NCBI RefSeq assembly: GCF_001278055.1
Contig: NZ_CP010802.1
Coordinates: 1,961,504 to 2,025,503 of the forward strand
Source: Desulfuromonas soudanensis
GTDB taxonomy: Bacteria; Desulfobacterota; Desulfuromonadia; Desulfuromonadales; WTL
Length of the DNA stretch: 64,000 nucleotides
Direction: 5' to 3'
Under the pieces are notes generated by a model. It was not told the DNA's origin. It was given only the letters and a program-made list of their open reading frames with translations, and made no database searches. The translations under genes and the position numbers were made by a program. Each line of letters opens with the position of its first letter. The stretch's first letter is position 1. This document shows, one piece after another, positions 61,851 through 64,000 of the stretch.

Positions 61851-62345
61851 ATGAAAAAACGTTGGACAGTATTTTTCACCGTTCTGTTGACTGTCGGCCT
61901 CCCCTTCGCGGCCGTCGCCGCCTCCCATGAGCACGATCATGGATCCATGAATCACGAGAAGATGGAAGGGATGAATCACAGCGGCATGGCGATGACGGGG
62001 GACATGATCATGCTCGGCGACGACAGCGAAGAGGGGGTCAAGGCCATGGCCCATCTCAAGGACGTCCAGGAGGCCATGGCCAAGATGGGGATGGCCCAGA
62101 CCCACCATTTCATGGTCATGTTCATGGACGCGGAAAGCGGTAAGCCGATTGAAGCCGGGACCGTAGCGGTGAAGATCAAAGGACCCTCCGGGAGCGAAGG
62201 GGAACCGGTCAAGCTGATGGGGATGCAGGGGCACTTCGGCGCCGACATCGCCCTGGCGAAAAAGGGTGAGTACAAGTTCAAACTCGGCACCAAGCTGGCG
62301 GACGGCAAGAAGCGGCAGTTCGAGTTCGAATTCACCCTCAAGTGA
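61851..62345 (+). CDS. Met/His-rich exported protein, paralogue of the one at 44568
   Basis: 164 residues with a signal peptide (about 1-20). After it comes a His/Met tract (HEHDHGSMNHEKMEGMNHSG) and the same small beta domain as the first copy (TVAVKIKGPSGSEGEPVK ... HFGADIALAKKGEYKFKLG). Lengths agree within one residue. GGAGGT lies 8 bases before the ATG. It seems to have outlived loss of the cusA in front of it. Likely periplasmic copper binding. Confidence 0.85.
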   Translation: MKKRWTVFFTVLLTVGLPFAAVAASHEHDHGSMNHEKMEGMNHSGMAMTGDMIMLGDDSEEGVKAMAHLKDVQEAMAKMGMAQTHHFMVMFMDAESGKPIEAGTVAVKIKGPSGSEGEPVKLMGMQGHFGADIALAKKGEYKFKLGTKLADGKKRQFEFEFTLK

Positions 62346-62351
62346 CTTGAA

Positions 62352-62385
62352 GGAGGGGGGCCACGAACTTTCGTGGCCCCCCTCC
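62352..62385 (+). terminator. 16-bp perfect hairpin between two coding sequences
   Basis: GGAGGGGGGCCACGAA, loop CT, TTCGTGGCCCCCCTCC. No T run; a ribosome site and the next ATG follow within 20 bases. It may stall, attenuate or stabilise the message. Confidence 0.6.
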
Positions 62386-62403
62386 AACAGAAAGGAGTTC
62401 ACC

Positions 62404-62667
62404 ATGTTTCGGTCAAAAACTGTTCCGATACTGATCCTCGGATTCTTTATTGTGATGGCCCTAATGGTGACGGCCTTTTCCCTCCAGCCGTCAAGGGTTC
62501 TTGCAGCTCCCCAGGGAGAGATCGGCCGTTACCAGATCTCCTCTTGGGCCTCTTATTCCGGCGAAAGAGTTCATCACAGCGGTTATTACATTCTGGACAC
62601 GATGACCGGCAAGGTCGTAGATCGAGGTCATGAAATTCATGGCATCGACTCTGGGCCTCGCCCTTAA
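62404..62667 (+). CDS. Small exported/membrane protein of unknown function
   Basis: 87 residues. One N-terminal hydrophobic segment (VPILILGFFIVMALMVTAF), either a signal peptide or an anchor, then a short domain: GRYQISSWASYSGERVHHSG and TMTGKVVDRG. The pattern GRYQ...YILDTxTGKV resembles the beta-hairpin seen in small exported proteins of unknown function. GAAAGGAG precedes the ATG. Possibly in one message with the Met/His-rich protein. Confidence 0.7.
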   Translation: MFRSKTVPILILGFFIVMALMVTAFSLQPSRVLAAPQGEIGRYQISSWASYSGERVHHSGYYILDTMTGKVVDRGHEIHGIDSGPRP

Positions 62668-62782
62668 ATCGAGCCACAAAATTAAAGACTCAATATCAGT
62701 GGCCTGTTTGCTCGCTCTGGTGGCTACTGTACGGATATCGCCTGGGGGACGGCACCCAGCACAGACAAGGGGGAGGGGAGTG

Positions 62783-63409
62783 ATGAACAAGTGTATGCTG
62801 AGGATTCTGGTTGTGCACGCCCTGGTGCTGGTCCTGGCCGGCACAGCGACTGCGCAGGGTGATGCCTCCGCCATTCCGGGCCCTGCGGGGAAGATGCCGA
62901 TGATGAAGATGATGGGAGAGTCGCCGGCAGGGGGGCATCCCTGCGGCATGGCAGGTCCCGCCCCCTGTGGCCACGGCGTTGTGCCGATGCAGTCCCTGGC
63001 CGCCCGCCTGGAGATGATGCCCTGCTTCCTCTCCGGACGCATGCCGATGAATCCAGCGGCGATGCAGACGATGATGGACCGGATCTTTTACCTCGACCGC
63101 TCCGATGAACTCGGTCTGGATGCCGGCCAGGTGGCCAGGCTCAAGGAGATCCGCAACGCCTGTCGGGCCGACAATATCCGCAGCGGCGCCGACCTCAAGG
63201 TGGTCCGCCTTGAACTGGAGGAAGCCCTGCAGGGTGAGTGGCGGCAAAAAGGGGTTGAACCGCTCCTTCAGAAGATCCACCGGATCGAGAACGAAATCCA
63301 GGTCCGTCATCTGCGGGCTCTGGAGGAGGCGCGCAGCGTCCTGACTGCCGAGCAGCGCATGCGCGCCGCCCAACCCCAGGGCGGCGACCTGGAGGATCTC
63401 TTCCGCTGA
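62783..63409 (+). CDS. Spy/CpxP-like periplasmic metal-stress protein
   Basis: 208 residues with a signal peptide (about 1-24). After a Met/Gly/Pro-rich tract ([25 protein letters not shown]) comes a helical domain: [31 protein letters not shown] and a coiled ending. This matches the LTxxQ-type repeat architecture of Spy, CpxP and ZraP, periplasmic chaperones or metal sensors. A Zn/Cu role is probable from the Met/His/Cys tract. GGGAGGGG precedes the ATG. Confidence 0.78.
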   Translation: MNKCMLRILVVHALVLVLAGTATAQGDASAIPGPAGKMPMMKMMGESPAGGHPCGMAGPAPCGHGVVPMQSLAARLEMMPCFLSGRMPMNPAAMQTMMDRIFYLDRSDELGLDAGQVARLKEIRNACRADNIRSGADLKVVRLELEEALQGEWRQKGVEPLLQKIHRIENEIQVRHLRALEEARSVLTAEQRMRAAQPQGGDLEDLFR

Positions 63410-63436
63410 CTTTTCCGTTCATTCCAGGCTTTTCTC

Positions 63437-63474
63437 GCGCCCCCGCCGACAAACCGGGGGCGCACCCTTTTCGG
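63437..63474 (+). terminator. Hairpin terminator before lepA
   Basis: GCGCCCCCG, 9-base loop, CGGGGGCGC, then ACCCTTTTC. 9-bp GC stem with a short T run. Confidence 0.65.
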
Positions 63475-63560
63475 GCCCCTTTTCCCTTTACAAACCCGGG
63501 CGGTTTCTATATTTTAAGCGATTGCATCAAAGACTGTCATCGATGTTTTTCAAGGGGACT

Positions 63561-64000
63561 ATGGATAGAGATCTGATTCGCAACTTTTCGATTATCGCTC
63601 ACATCGACCACGGCAAATCGACCCTGGCCGACCGCCTGCTTGAAGAGACCGGAACCCTGACCGCCCGGGAGAAGACCGATCAATTTCTCGACAAGATGGA
63701 ACTCGAGCGCGAGCGCGGCATTACCATCAAGGCTCAGGCCGTGCGCCTCAAATACCGGGCCGATGACGGCAAGAACTACATCCTCAACCTCATCGACACC
63801 CCCGGCCACGTCGACTTCACCTACGAAGTCAGCCGCTCTCTGACGGCTTGTGAGGGTGCGATGCTGGTCGTCGATGCCTCCCAGGGAGTCGAAGCCCAGA
63901 CCCTGGCCAATGTCTATCTCGCCCTCGACCAGAACCTGGAAATTTTTGCGGTTCTCAACAAAATCGATCTCCCCAGTGCCGATCCGCTGCGCGTCAAGGC
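63561..64000 (+). CDS. lepA: Elongation factor 4 (LepA), 3' end outside window
   Basis: First 146 residues are visible. GTPase motifs: G1 [10 protein letters not shown]2 region [13 protein letters not shown] (switch I), G3 DTPGHVDF and G4 NKID. LepA back-translocates stalled ribosomes. The start [18 protein letters not shown] is typical; AAGGGG lies 4-5 bases before the ATG. Upstream TTTACA-15-TATATT (63487-63513) is a weak promoter candidate. Confidence 0.95.
   Translation, partial: MDRDLIRNFSIIAHIDHGKSTLADRLLEETGTLTAREKTDQFLDKMELERERGITIKAQAVRLKYRADDGKNYILNLIDTPGHVDFTYEVSRSLTACEGAMLVVDASQGVEAQTLANVYLALDQNLEIFAVLNKIDLPSADPLRVK

Overview
The window is high-GC bacterial chromosome that looks like a deltaproteobacterium of the Desulfuromonadales/Geobacter type. 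This rests on gene content: a quinol:cytochrome c oxidoreductase with a seven-haem cytochrome, many c-type haem motifs, several c-di-GMP proteins (GGDEF, HD-GYP), a GspA/GspB pair, MlaEFD in E-F-D order and a short-form glycogen phosphorylase. It carries no prophage, no complete insertion sequence and no CRISPR array.

Layout. 1-5.2 kb: a truncated PAS-GGDEF protein, a UbiB-type kinase and a PAS-GAF-HD-GYP protein. 5.3-15.3 kb: mostly co-directional housekeeping genes (thioesterase, MazG-like, thioredoxin/DsbD-like fusion, nitroreductase, hemolysin-III family, MaoC, cmoA-cmoB), then tRNA-Gln and tRNA-Glu, then a histone-deacetylase-fold enzyme overlapping an unknown partner, a TPR protein and a CoA-binding protein. 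15.4-19.7 kb: a WP-motif repeat protein followed by mlaE-mlaF-mlaD; MlaD ends in five exact-length 34-residue repeats. 19.9-26.4 kb: an ABC-type binding protein, an AEC transporter (minus strand), an aminotransferase, a tRNA nucleotidyltransferase whose stop codon lies inside the -10 box of the tRNA-Gly promoter, then yacG-queD-queE. 26.5-30.9 kb: the tail of a dead response regulator, glgP (minus) and gspA-gspB. 30.9-37.6 kb (minus strand): ChaN-like protein, M1 peptidase, a PCYCGC-family protein, and the cytochrome b / Rieske / seven-haem cytochrome complex.

37.8-63.4 kb is an accessory metal (probably copper) island. It holds cusCBA followed by a Met/His-rich exported protein, three YHS-domain proteins, copA-copB, an OsmC protein, small lipoproteins, a SpoIIE-type phosphatase, an HD-GYP protein and a Spy/CpxP-like protein. 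It shows repeated duplication and decay: two fragments of a second cusA, the tail of a second SpoIIE-type phosphatase, a small lipoprotein copy that has lost its ATG, and an HD-GYP gene whose membrane domain is split by a frame change in a T8 run. The Met/His-rich gene downstream of intact cusA has a paralogue directly downstream of a cusA fragment, so a whole second cus locus was probably present and mostly deleted. The most novel candidate is a YHS domain fused to a thioredoxin-reductase-like flavoprotein that lacks the redox CxxC, convergent with a coupled YHS / di-haem lipoprotein pair. The window ends inside lepA.

Functions are assigned by reading motifs and translations by eye; no database search was run.
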